Assembly: GCA_020852555.1 (NCBI GenBank)
Contig: JADZAQ010000051.1
Span: forward strand, 1 to 64,000
From: Burkholderiales bacterium
GTDB lineage: Bacteria > Pseudomonadota > Gammaproteobacteria > Burkholderiales > Casimicrobiaceae
Direction of reading: 5' to 3'
DNA length: 64,000 bases
The translations under genes were made by a program, and so were the position numbers. How positions within the stretch are numbered: the first letter of the stretch is position 1; the number at the start of each line of letters is the position of its first letter. The notes beneath the pieces are model-generated. The model was given only the letters and a program-made list of their open reading frames with translations, made no database searches and had not been told where the DNA came from. Positions 52,744-62,113 of this stretch are shown here, piece by piece.

Positions 52744-52818
52744 TGCTTTTTCGCTGGAAAATCGAACGTTACTTCCATCATCTTCGTCCCGATGCCCGGC
52801 TGCGTCCGGCGGTTCCCG

Positions 52819-53607
52819 CTACGCGAAGCGTGAGAAATCCGGCGCCCGCTTGGCGAGGAACGCGGCGAACGCCTCCTTCGCCTCGGGTGACTGCAGCCGG
52901 CGCTGGAACTCGTGTGATTCCGTTCGGATCGCCTCCTCGACCTGGCTAGCGATCCCGCCGCGCATCAGCGCCTTCGACGCCCGCAGGGCCGCGGGCGGCT
53001 TGGCCGCGAGCTTGCGAGCCTGCGCGTGCGCATGGGGTAGCACGTCGCCGTCGGGCAATACCGCACTGATCATCCCGCAAGCCTCGGCCCGGGCGGCGGA
53101 GAACGGCTCGCCGAGGAGAAGCAGCTCGGCGGCCCGGGCGCGGCCCGCGACGAGCGGCAGGAGGAGGCTGGAACCCGCTTCCGGGCAGAGGCCGAGATTC
53201 ACGAAGGGGAGCGCGAACGTCGCTCCCTGCCCCGCATAGACGAGATCGCAATGCAGGAGCAGCGTCGCACCCACGCCGACGCAGGCGCCATTCACGGCCG
53301 CCACGATGGGCTTCGTCGCGCGGCTGATCGCGCGCACGAAACGGTACGCGACGTGCTCGTCATCGAGCGCCGGATCCTGCAGGAAGTCCTTGAGGTCGTT
53401 CCCGCTCGTGAAGACGTCGGGCTGGCCGTGCAGGAGGATCACCCGGATCTGCGCGCTTTGCGCGGCGAGGTCGATCGCGTCCGCGAGCGCCTGGTACATG
53501 GCACCGGTGAGGGCATTCTTCTTCTCGGGGCGCTTGATCTCGACGTGCAGGATGCCATCGTCGACTGCGGTCAGGATGTTGCCCGGGCCTTGCTCGTTCG
53601 AAGCCAT
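52819..53607 (-). CDS. enoyl-CoA hydratase/isomerase family protein
   Basis: Crotonase fold: AVNGACVGVGATLLLHCDLVYAGQGATFALPFVNLGLCPEAGSSLLLP. Confidence 0.88.
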   Translation of the reverse strand: MASNEQGPGNILTAVDDGILHVEIKRPEKKNALTGAMYQALADAIDLAAQSAQIRVILLHGQPDVFTSGNDLKDFLQDPALDDEHVAYRFVRAISRATKPIVAAVNGACVGVGATLLLHCDLVYAGQGATFALPFVNLGLCPEAGSSLLLPLVAGRARAAELLLLGEPFSAARAEACGMISAVLPDGDVLPHAHAQARKLAAKPPAALRASKALMRGGIASQVEEAIRTESHEFQRRLQSPEAKEAFAAFLAKRAPDFSRFA

Positions 53608-53626
53608 CGGCGGCACCCGCGCGCGG

Positions 53627-54040
53627 TCAGCCCGCGACCACGCGCGGATGACGCGCATGGTCGCGAATGAACCCGACGATCGACTCCGCGGCCGATCCCG
53701 GGCCGAAGATCTCGCTGACACCCAGCTCCTTCATCGGCCCGAAATCGCGCTCGGGGATCACGCCGCCGAACATGACGAGGACATTCCCCTTGCCGAGCTC
53801 CTTCAGTCGCCGGGTGACCTCCCGCGCCACGGGCAGGTGCCCCTCGACGGAACTCGAGACTCCGATGACATCGACATCCTCCTGGATCGCGGCATCGAGG
53901 ATCTCCCGTGGTTCGAGGAAGTTCATGAAGATGACCTCCATGCCTGCTTCGCGCAGCTTGGTCGCGAGGTAGCGGACCCCCCGGTCGTGGGCGTCCATCG
54001 TCGTCTTACCAAGCAGCACACGAATGATGCGTTCTTCCAT
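53627..54040 (-). CDS. cobalamin-binding small subunit of acyl-CoA mutase
   Basis: MDAHDRGVRYLATKLREAG (DxHxxG B12 motif), GVSSSVEGHL, FGGVIPERD; 137 aa. Confidence 0.92.
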   Translation of the reverse strand: MEERIIRVLLGKTTMDAHDRGVRYLATKLREAGMEVIFMNFLEPREILDAAIQEDVDVIGVSSSVEGHLPVAREVTRRLKELGKGNVLVMFGGVIPERDFGPMKELGVSEIFGPGSAAESIVGFIRDHARHPRVVAG

Positions 54041-54111
54041 GTTAGCGTTCTCCGCCTCGGGTTACGTATGGAACCGGCCGGCCGTCGTCATGACGGCGCG
54101 AGCGCGCGCCT

Positions 54112-55866
54112 TCAATGGGGTGGCATCCATCCCAGGTGTTTCTTGAGGACGCCCATCAGTTCGCCGGTCGTCGCATCCGCGTCCGAGGCATCGATCATCG
54201 CCGGCAGCAGGACGCCGATCTCGCCCGTGTTGAAGCGAATTGTTGCCTCCTCGAGCTGGGCCATCGCCGCCTCCCACCTGGCGCGATCGCGGGTCGCGCG
54301 CAGCGCCTGGATGCGCTCGATCGCAATGCGCTCCGAATCGGGATTCACCTTGAAGACCTCGACGTCCTGGACGTCATCCGACTGGTACTTGTTGACACCG
54401 ACGAGCATGCGCTCCTTCATGTCGACTTGGTCGCGCCAGCGCACGGCTGACGCCTCTATCTGCTCGCGCACGTAGTCGTGACACTTGTGGTACCCGCCAC
54501 GCTTCTCGACGGCGTCGATAATGGCGATGGCGGCCGCCTCGATCTGGTTGGTCAGCGCCTCGACGTAGTACGAACCGCCGAGCGGGTCCGCCACGCGCGT
54601 GATGCCGCTCTCCTCCTGGATGATCTGCTGGACCCGCAGCGCCATCGTTGCCGAGTGCTCGGTGGGGATCGCGAGCGCTTCGTCGAACGTGCTGACTTCC
54701 ATGGCCTGCACGCCGGCGAGCGCGGCGCCGAACGCGTGCAACGTGGTGCGGATGAGGTTGTTGACCGGCTGCTGCGCGGTCAGCACGGCGCCGGAGGTGT
54801 GTGTGTGGATCCGCACGTGCATGCTGCGGGGATCGCGGGCACCGAGTTCGTGGCACTTCCTCGCCCAGATCCGGCGCAGCGCCCGAATCTTGCAGACTTC
54901 CTCGAAGAAGTCGTTCGCCTGCGAGATCTGGAAGCCGAAGCGATGCAGGAATTCGTCGGGCTCGAGGCCCTTCGCGATGCAGTTGCGCGCGTAATCGATG
55001 CCGGCCGCGACCGAGAAGGCGACCTCCTGCACGGCGGTCGATCCGGCTTCTTCCATCCCGTAGCCGAAGATGTTGACCGTGTTCCACTTGGGCATGCGCT
55101 TGGCGCAGAACGACACGATCTCGGCAGCGAGGTCCATGCCGGCTTTCGGAGGGAAGCACGTCATCCCCGTATATGCGCTCTGGTAATACCAGTTCATCGA
55201 GTTGCCGCCGAGCTTCTCCCACGGCACGCCGCGCCGCCGGGCGTACGCGAGATAGTGCGCGAGCACGGGGAGGTTTTCGTAGTACGAGATGTGCACGACG
55301 TTCATCTTGTCGAGCGGCAACCCGTCGAACAGCCGAGCGTTGTCCTCGCGCGTGTACACCGCCATGCCGCATTGGCCGACGCGGCCTTCCGCAGCGGGGT
55401 GGTCGGGGTCGATCCCCTCGTGCGAGACGAGGTCGTAGACGAGGTTGTAGAACGTGTTGCCAAAGTACCCGGTCATTCCCTGGCTTTGCAGGTAATCCAT
55501 GCGCCGGCGGGTCTCTTCGGGCAACCCGTATCCAATCACGGGCTGGTTCGCCCAGGGCATGAACTGGTATTGGGCCGCGTAAAGCCCGCGCGTGAATGGA
55601 AAGATCCCGGGCGCGCCTATCGACTGGAAGTCGAGCGCGGCGACGTCATGAGGAAAGTAAGCCGGCTTCAGCGGAAGGCCGGAGTCCGTGTGCCGCTTAT
55701 AGGCCGACGCGTCCACGCCGAACTTCTTCGCGATGGCGTCGAATTTATGGCGCCATTCGCGTTCCAGTTGCCGCGTCGCTTCGATAAACTCGGCGGTGAA
55801 TTGCGCAGGCTGTTCGGCTGCCGCACTTGCCGGTACGTTGGTTGCCTCTGCAACAGGGGTCGCCAT
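54112..55866 (-). CDS. methylmalonyl-CoA mutase-family large (catalytic) subunit, divergent active site
   Basis: GIFPFTRGLYAAQYQFMPW, MPKWNTVNIFGYGMEEAGST, LTAQQPVNNLIRTT, GVNKYQ. Confidence 0.9.
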   Translation of the reverse strand: MATPVAEATNVPASAAAEQPAQFTAEFIEATRQLEREWRHKFDAIAKKFGVDASAYKRHTDSGLPLKPAYFPHDVAALDFQSIGAPGIFPFTRGLYAAQYQFMPWANQPVIGYGLPEETRRRMDYLQSQGMTGYFGNTFYNLVYDLVSHEGIDPDHPAAEGRVGQCGMAVYTREDNARLFDGLPLDKMNVVHISYYENLPVLAHYLAYARRRGVPWEKLGGNSMNWYYQSAYTGMTCFPPKAGMDLAAEIVSFCAKRMPKWNTVNIFGYGMEEAGSTAVQEVAFSVAAGIDYARNCIAKGLEPDEFLHRFGFQISQANDFFEEVCKIRALRRIWARKCHELGARDPRSMHVRIHTHTSGAVLTAQQPVNNLIRTTLHAFGAALAGVQAMEVSTFDEALAIPTEHSATMALRVQQIIQEESGITRVADPLGGSYYVEALTNQIEAAAIAIIDAVEKRGGYHKCHDYVREQIEASAVRWRDQVDMKERMLVGVNKYQSDDVQDVEVFKVNPDSERIAIERIQALRATRDRARWEAAMAQLEEATIRFNTGEIGVLLPAMIDASDADATTGELMGVLKKHLGWMPPH

Positions 55867-55908
55867 GGACTCTTTCCTTCCATCTTGTGAATGTCGTGGT
55901 GCCGCCTT

Positions 55909-57102
55909 TCAGGCGACCAATTCCAGGACTGCCGCCGTACCGATGCCGCCGCCGCCGCCGATCGTCGCGACGCCGAGGCGCGTCTCCGTGCGCTGCATCG
56001 CGTGCATCATCGTCACGATCGTGCGGACGCCGCTGCAGCCCACCGGATGACCGAGCGCGATGCCGCCACCGAGCGGATTCACGTGATCGAGGCCGATGTC
56101 GAGTTCGCGGCACGAGGAGAGCACGACCGACGCGAACGCTTCGTTGATCTCCCACCAGCCGATGTCGGTTGGCTTGAGGCCGGCGCGCTCGAGCGCACGC
56201 CTGGCCGCCGGTCCGGGGCTCATGCAGATGAGCCGGGGATCGACCCCGGCGCGCGCGGTCGAGCGCACGCGCAACACGGGCTTCACGCCCAGTTCGGCCG
56301 CCTTCTCGCGCGTCATCAGGAGCACCGCCGCCGCCCCATCGCTCACTCCCGACGCGTTGCCCGCCGTCACGGTGCCGTCGTCGCCGAATACCGGGTGCAG
56401 CTGCGAGAGCGTGGCGAGGCTGGTGTCGCGTCGCGGGTGCTCGTCCTGGGTGAAGTCGACCGCGCCCTTGCGGCCTTTGACCGTGAGCGGGACGATCTCG
56501 TCGCGGAAACGCCCCTGGTCGATGGCGGCGATCGCCAACTGGTGCGATCGCAGTGCGTACTCGTCCTGCTCGGCACGCGAGAGTCCGTAGACCTTGGCGA
56601 CGTGGTCGGCGGCCATGCCCATGCTGAATCGCCCGAACCGGTACGTGGAGGCCGACCAGGTCGATTCGTCGAACTGGTCGACGACTTCGCTGTTCCCCCG
56701 GCGGGTGCCCCAGCGGTGGCCGTGCAGAAGGAACGGCACGCCGCTCATGCTCTCCGTGCCGGCGGCGATGGCGACATCCGAGTCACCGTGCGCGATCTCC
56801 CGGACGACCGAGTTGAATGCCTCCAGCGAGGAGCAGCAGGCGACGTTGATCGCGGCGCCCGTGACGGAGAACGGGAATCCGCTCTCGAGGGCGCAGAAGC
56901 GCCCGATGTTGAGCGCCTGCGACGTCTGATAGACCTGGCCGACGACGACGGTATCCACCATCGCGGGGTCGATGTTCGCCCGGCGCACGACCTCGCGCAC
57001 CGGAGTGCGCACCAGCTCGTGCGCCGGAACGTCGCGAAGCGTTCCGCCGAAGGAACCTTGTGCCGTCCGACAGCCGGCGACCACCACCACTTCTCGTGTC
57101 AT
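55909..57102 (-). CDS. thiolase (acetyl-CoA acyltransferase family)
   Basis: INVACCSSLEAFNSVV, NEAFASV, GGGIALGHPVGCSGVR. Confidence 0.92.
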   Translation of the reverse strand: MTREVVVVAGCRTAQGSFGGTLRDVPAHELVRTPVREVVRRANIDPAMVDTVVVGQVYQTSQALNIGRFCALESGFPFSVTGAAINVACCSSLEAFNSVVREIAHGDSDVAIAAGTESMSGVPFLLHGHRWGTRRGNSEVVDQFDESTWSASTYRFGRFSMGMAADHVAKVYGLSRAEQDEYALRSHQLAIAAIDQGRFRDEIVPLTVKGRKGAVDFTQDEHPRRDTSLATLSQLHPVFGDDGTVTAGNASGVSDGAAAVLLMTREKAAELGVKPVLRVRSTARAGVDPRLICMSPGPAARRALERAGLKPTDIGWWEINEAFASVVLSSCRELDIGLDHVNPLGGGIALGHPVGCSGVRTIVTMMHAMQRTETRLGVATIGGGGGIGTAAVLELVA

Positions 57103-58043
57103 TTCTTGCCTCCGTGCGGCTCGATTCCGAAGTAGTCATACCAGCCCCCCTTGCTGCCCGGCTTGAGTTCCGGCGCGCCGCGGAAGCCTGCCATGAAGAC
57201 TTTGCGTGCGATGGGGGGAATCGCATACCGCTCGCCGAGCGTCTCGTGCAGGTAGTCTTGCGCGTGGTACCAGGCATCGAACGATGCTGTCTTGTCGAGG
57301 AGTTCGAACACGCCCATCGGCCATCCGAGTCCGGTCTTGACCATCTGGTCGACCTCGTGGATCCCACAAAGCCCCTCCTGCACCGCGCGCATCGCCTCAG
57401 CGGCGAAGATGTTGACGAAGCGGGTCATGAAGAATCCCGGGGCGTCGCGTACGATTACCGGCGTCTTTCCGATGCTCGCCAGGAAATCGACGCATCGGGC
57501 CGCGACCCAATCGTGGGTGCGATCGGCCCGGACGACCTCGATCAGCGGCATTACGTTGGAGGGATAGAACCAATGCGTCCCGATCATGCGTCCTGGCTGT
57601 TCGAGCGCGCCACTGAGCTCGGCGATCATGATCGACGACGTGTTGCTGGCGATCACGGCGTCAACGGGCGCAGCCGCCTCGATTTCCCGGAGGACGGCGT
57701 GCTTCAACGTCACGACCTCCGGTACCGTTTCGAAGACGATCTGCGCATCGCGAACACCTTCGCCGATGTCGAGGGTCGAGTGAATCCGCGCGATCGTTGA
57801 CTCGACGGCGCCGGCATCGAGGCGTCCTTTACGGACGGCGGCCTCCAGGCCGAAGGGTCCCTTGCGAATCAGCTCGAGCCCGTGGTCGAGCGTCTCCTGC
57901 CGGCGCGCGATTAACCGGACCTGCGCGTGCGGCGCGCCGAGCAGACAGGCGAGCACGATGCCGTGTCCCATCGATCCGCCGCCACCGACGACGGCGATGC
58001 GCGCGACCGGCGCGGACGCCGTGGACCGTGTGTTGCCGCTCAT
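57099..58043 (-). CDS. 3-hydroxyacyl-CoA dehydrogenase
   Basis: IAVVGGGGSMGHGIVLACLLGA, ASNTSSIMIAELSGALEQPGRMIGTHWFYPSNVMPLIEVV. Confidence 0.92.
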   Translation of the reverse strand: MSGNTRSTASAPVARIAVVGGGGSMGHGIVLACLLGAPHAQVRLIARRQETLDHGLELIRKGPFGLEAAVRKGRLDAGAVESTIARIHSTLDIGEGVRDAQIVFETVPEVVTLKHAVLREIEAAAPVDAVIASNTSSIMIAELSGALEQPGRMIGTHWFYPSNVMPLIEVVRADRTHDWVAARCVDFLASIGKTPVIVRDAPGFFMTRFVNIFAAEAMRAVQEGLCGIHEVDQMVKTGLGWPMGVFELLDKTASFDAWYHAQDYLHETLGERYAIPPIARKVFMAGFRGAPELKPGSKGGWYDYFGIEPHGGKK

Positions 58044-59059
58044 GCGCCGCTCTCCCCGATGCGGCCATCGGTCGGAACGTGCCGGGTCAGCGCACTCGCC
58101 GCGTCGGCGGCATTCATCTCGCGGCTGGCCACCGCATCGGCGAGGCGACGGAGCATGCCGGAGCGTGCGGCTCTCGCCAGCGGAACGTCGACGAATGTCG
58201 TTTGAAGCGACGCGCGTATCTCGGCGATCGCCCGCTCGTGCTCGAGTGCGTGTAGTCGATTGGTCTCGCGCAGGTAGCGAGCGTGCGCCCCGATCGCCTC
58301 GGCGAGCTCGCCGATGCCTTCGCCTCGGTCCGCGATGGTCGTGACGACGGGAATCTTCCAACCCGGGGTGCGATCTTCGGCGCGCGTCGACAGCTCCCGC
58401 AGATACCTCCGCTTCGCGTCTGCGTCGGGCAGGTCGCCCTTGTTGATGCAGAAGATAGCGGCGATCTCGAGCACACCCGCCTTCATCGCTTGGATCGAAT
58501 CCCCGAGGCCCGGGGCCTCCACGACCACGGGCGTGTGTGCGACCTGCCAGACATCGACTTCGCTCTGTCCGATTCCCACCGTCTCCACGATGATGGGGTC
58601 GTAGCCGACGGCATCGAGGACGCGTACGAAATCGTGCGTGGTGCGGGCGAGTCCGCCGAGGAAGCCGCGGCTCGCCGCGCTGCGGATAAAGACGCCTTCG
58701 TGCGCGCTCGCACGGCTCATGCGCACGCGGTCGCCGAGCACCGCGCCGCCGGTGAACGGGCTGCTCGGATCGACGGCCACGACACCGACGCGCCGTCCCT
58801 GGTTCGCGAAGTGGATCGCGAGCTCGTTCACGAGGGTCGACTTTCCCGAGCCCGGCGGGCCGGTGATGCCGATGATGTGGGCGACACCACTGCGCGAGTG
58901 CAGCCGGCCGAGCAGGGCGCGCGCCGTCTCCCCTCCTCTTTCGGCGATGGTCAGCGCCTCGCCCAGCGGTACCTTCGCGCCGGAGACGAGCGCCTCGAAC
59001 CATGCGGAAGGTAGATCGACCTCGTGCGTCACACCTGGCTCCTCGTCAGTTACAGCCAT
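58040..59059 (-). CDS. meaB: methylmalonyl-CoA mutase-associated GTPase MeaB (ArgK)
   Basis: ITGPPGSGKSTLVNELA, VAVDPSSPFTGGAVLGDRVRMSRAS, IVETVGIGQSEVDV. Confidence 0.94.
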   Translation of the reverse strand: MAVTDEEPGVTHEVDLPSAWFEALVSGAKVPLGEALTIAERGGETARALLGRLHSRSGVAHIIGITGPPGSGKSTLVNELAIHFANQGRRVGVVAVDPSSPFTGGAVLGDRVRMSRASAHEGVFIRSAASRGFLGGLARTTHDFVRVLDAVGYDPIIVETVGIGQSEVDVWQVAHTPVVVEAPGLGDSIQAMKAGVLEIAAIFCINKGDLPDADAKRRYLRELSTRAEDRTPGWKIPVVTTIADRGEGIGELAEAIGAHARYLRETNRLHALEHERAIAEIRASLQTTFVDVPLARAARSGMLRRLADAVASREMNAADAASALTRHVPTDGRIGESGA

Positions 59060-59115
59060 TGTCGCGATGGCACGCGGAACGCGCGGATCGGCAAGTCTCG
59101 GCGGGGATCGGCCGC

Positions 59116-59158
59116 AGTATGAATCGCGCCCGTAAATAAATCAAGCGCTCGCTCGAAT
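59116..59158 (-). promoter_or_regulatory. predicted promoter and operator of the meaB operon
   Basis: Minus strand: ATTCGAGCGAGCGCTTGA (59141-59158) overlapping -35 TTGATT (59139-59144), 17-nt spacer, -10 CATACT (59116-59121). Confidence 0.6.
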
Positions 59159-59209
59159 TCTCGACCGGCGTTCGCCGCGGACCCGCCGTCGCGGTATGAT
59201 GCAGCCGCG

Positions 59210-59797
59210 ATGAACACGCTCGACGACTCGACCAGACGGCGGGAACTGCGAACCGCAGCGGCGCGGCTGTTTCGCAAGGTCGGGTATCCGCAGGCGACGG
59301 TTCGGGACATCGCCAAGGCCGTCGGCATGCAGTCGGGCAGCATCTTCTATTACTTCAAGACCAAGGAGGACATCCTGGTCGAGGTGATGAACGAGGGGAT
59401 GCGCCAGTTCATCGAGGCGGCGTGCGTCGCGATGGACGAGGCGACGCCGCCGCGGATGAAGCTGCGTACGCTGCTCGTCCGCCACCTCATGACGCTGCAC
59501 AGTCGGAACAACGACGAGTTGGCGGTGGTTCTCTCCGAATGGCGGTCGCTGTCGGCGCGGTCGCGCCGGCACGTCGTCGCGCAGCGCGACGAGGTCGAGG
59601 CCGCGTGGAACCGGGTTCTGCAGGAACTGGCCCAAGCGCATCTCATCAGCGGCGATATCGCCATCCTTCGTCTGGCGATCCTCGGCGCCGCCAACTGGTC
59701 TTTGCAGTGGTACGACAAGAAGGGCAAGCTCAGCATCGATGAGCTGGCCGACCAGTTGCTCGATCTGTTCGTCCCTACGCCGGCGCGACGAACGTAG
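59210..59797 (+). CDS. TetR/AcrR-family transcriptional regulator
   Basis: N-terminal HTH: LRTAAARLFRKVGYPQATVRDIAKAVGMQSGSIFYYFKTKEDILVEVM. Confidence 0.93.
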   Translation: MNTLDDSTRRRELRTAAARLFRKVGYPQATVRDIAKAVGMQSGSIFYYFKTKEDILVEVMNEGMRQFIEAACVAMDEATPPRMKLRTLLVRHLMTLHSRNNDELAVVLSEWRSLSARSRRHVVAQRDEVEAAWNRVLQELAQAHLISGDIAILRLAILGAANWSLQWYDKKGKLSIDELADQLLDLFVPTPARRT

Positions 59798-59893
59798 GCC
59801 GCGCCGGATCGGCGCGCCTGCCTTCGCTCCGCGGCATCCCCGTTCTTCCGATGCGCGGCCAGCGCGCCCGGCCGCGCCCGTGACCGCACCGGG

Positions 59894-59937
59894 ATTCGAG
59901 CAAGCGCTTGACTGAATCGCTCGGCCGGTGCTAGTGT
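59894..59937 (+). promoter_or_regulatory. predicted promoter and operator of the livHMK operon
   Basis: ATTCGAGCAAGCGCTTGA (59894-59911) overlapping -35 TTGACT (59908-59913), 18-nt spacer, -10 TAGTGT (59932-59937). Confidence 0.6.
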
Positions 59938-60034
59938 CGCCCAAATCGCCCCGCGCGCTTGTGCGGCAAATCGCGAGGTCGTGGGTGGAGTTATCTGCAG
60001 CCATCGGATCGAGTATCGTGGTTGGAAGGAGTCC

Positions 60035-60916
60035 ATGACATTCTTCGTCGAAGTCCTGGTGGCAGGCCTGCTCGCCGGCGTGATGTACTCGCTGGTCGCG
60101 CTCGGCTTCGTGCTCATCTACAAGGCGTCGGGTGTCTTCAATTTCGCGCAGGGTGCGATGGTGCTGTTCGCGGCGCTGTCGTTCGTCAATTTCCGCGCCT
60201 GGGGCGCTCCGTTCTGGCTCGCGCTGGTGCTGGCGATGGCGGTGATGGTGGTGCTCGCCTTGCTGGTCGAGCGGCTCGTCCTGCGCCCGCTCGCCAACCA
60301 GCCGCCGATGTCGCTGTTCATGGCCACCATCGGATTGACGATCGTGATCGAGGGGGTCGGCCAGTTGGTGTTCGGATCCAGGACGCACCGGCTCGATCTC
60401 GGGATCAAGGATGTCCCGATCGAGATGCTCGGCATCGGGATCAGCAAGTTCGACCTGTTCGCCGCGGCGGTGGCGGGCTCGCTGGTCCTCGCCCTCGTCC
60501 TGTTCTTCAATCGCACCGCCACCGGGCGCGCGCTGCGCGCCGTCGCCGACGATCACCAGGCCGCGATGTCGATCGGCATACCGCTGACCCGGATGTGGCG
60601 CTACGTCTGGGCCCTGTCGGGCGGCGTCGCGTTGATCGCCGGACTGCTGTGGGGTTCGCGCCTGGGCGTGCAGTTCGGGCTCGTCGTGGTCGCGCTGAAG
60701 GCACTGCCGGTGTTGATCCTCGGGGGTTTCACCTCCATCGCCGGAGCCATCGTCGGCGGGCTGATCATCGGCGCGGCGGAGAAGCTCGCGGAGATCTACC
60801 TGGGCGGCGCCATCGGCGGAGGGATCGAGAACTGGTTTCCGTATGTCCTGGCGATGCTCTTCCTCATCGTGCGGCCGAACGGATTGTTCGGCGAGCGCCG
60901 AATCGAGCGGGTCTGA
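60035..60916 (+). CDS. livH: branched-chain amino acid-type ABC transporter permease LivH
   Basis: LLAGVMYSLVALGFVLIYKASGVFNFAQGAMVLF. Confidence 0.93.
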   Translation: MTFFVEVLVAGLLAGVMYSLVALGFVLIYKASGVFNFAQGAMVLFAALSFVNFRAWGAPFWLALVLAMAVMVVLALLVERLVLRPLANQPPMSLFMATIGLTIVIEGVGQLVFGSRTHRLDLGIKDVPIEMLGIGISKFDLFAAAVAGSLVLALVLFFNRTATGRALRAVADDHQAAMSIGIPLTRMWRYVWALSGGVALIAGLLWGSRLGVQFGLVVVALKALPVLILGGFTSIAGAIVGGLIIGAAEKLAEIYLGGAIGGGIENWFPYVLAMLFLIVRPNGLFGERRIERV

Positions 60917-60919
60917 GCC

Positions 60920-61987
60920 ATGTTCTATCGCGAAGCGAGTCAGTACAAGACGAGCTACGGCACCGACCAGCAGGTGTTTCCGATCCTGCAGGACCGGGTC
61001 GGTTTCCTGGGGCTGATGGCGATCGCGTTCGTCGTGATTCCGGTGGTGGGCAACGACTACTGGTTCAACGGTCTCCTCATCCCCTTCCTCATCCTCGCCC
61101 TCGCAACACTCGGCCTCAACATCCTCACGGGGTTCGCCGGGCAGATCTCGCTGGGATCGGCCGGCTTCATGGGCGTGGGAGCCTTCGCGGCGTACAACTT
61201 CGCGCTGCGCATCGACGGCCTGCCCATCCTCGCGAGCTTCGTGCTCGGGTCGATGTGCGCGGCGGTGATCGGCGCGTTGTTCGGGCTGGCCTGCCTGCGG
61301 ATCAAGGACTTCTACCTGATCGTCGCCACGCTCGGCTCGCAGTTCTTCATCGAGTGGGCGCTCACCAAGTTCGGGTGGCTCACCAACTACAGCTCCTCCG
61401 GCGTGATCAGCGCGCAGAAGATCGTGATCCTCGGGGTGACGTTCGACTCCCCGCTGCGCCGGTACCTGCTCGTCCTCGCCATCGTCACCGTGATGGCGCT
61501 CGCGGCGAAGAACATGATGCGCGGGGCGTTCGGCCGAAGCTGTATGGCGGTCCGCGACATGGACGTCGCGGCGGCGGTCATCGGGATCCGGATCTTTCGC
61601 GTCAAGCTTGCCGCATTCGTGGTCAGTTCGTTCTACTGCGGCATGGCGGGAGCGCTGTGGGCGTTCGCGTACGTCGGGACGGTCGATCCCGAGGCCTTCG
61701 GCCTCGAGCGGTCGCTGCAGATCTTGTTCATGGCGATCATCGGCGGCCTGGGCAGCATCATGGGCAGTTTCCTGGGGGCGGCGTTCATCATGCTCCTGCC
61801 GATCTTCATGAACCTGGTCGGCTCGACGGTGTCGGGTAAGGCGATCGATACCAGCGTGGTCGCGAATGTCGAGCAGGTCGTGTATGGCGTACTGATCATC
61901 TGGCTGCTGGTGGTCGAGCCGGGAGGACTGGTCCGGCTCTGGCAGATCGGCAAGGAGAAGCTCCGGCTGTGGCCGTTCCCCCGGTAA
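60920..61987 (+). CDS. livM: branched-chain amino acid-type ABC transporter permease LivM
   Basis: LNILTGFAGQISLGSAGFMGVGAFAAYN; GRSCMAVRDMDVAAAVIGI. Confidence 0.93.
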   Translation: MFYREASQYKTSYGTDQQVFPILQDRVGFLGLMAIAFVVIPVVGNDYWFNGLLIPFLILALATLGLNILTGFAGQISLGSAGFMGVGAFAAYNFALRIDGLPILASFVLGSMCAAVIGALFGLACLRIKDFYLIVATLGSQFFIEWALTKFGWLTNYSSSGVISAQKIVILGVTFDSPLRRYLLVLAIVTVMALAAKNMMRGAFGRSCMAVRDMDVAAAVIGIRIFRVKLAAFVVSSFYCGMAGALWAFAYVGTVDPEAFGLERSLQILFMAIIGGLGSIMGSFLGAAFIMLLPIFMNLVGSTVSGKAIDTSVVANVEQVVYGVLIIWLLVVEPGGLVRLWQIGKEKLRLWPFPR

Positions 61988-62113
61988 GGGGTCGTCCGTG
62001 GCTGCGAGAAGGGTTGTGGAGCTTGGAGCGGGATCGCCCGCCCGCGGCGTTGTCGGTGTCCGGGCCTGGATGCAGCGGATCCGCGATGGGTCAATCTTCT
62101 GGAGGAGATCACG

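Noticed and set aside
53627-59059. Interpretation as the standard propionate/methylmalonyl-CoA pathway
   Set aside because: No propionyl-CoA carboxylase or epimerase, the mutase active site is divergent, and CoA ligases, thiolase and a transporter are in the same operon
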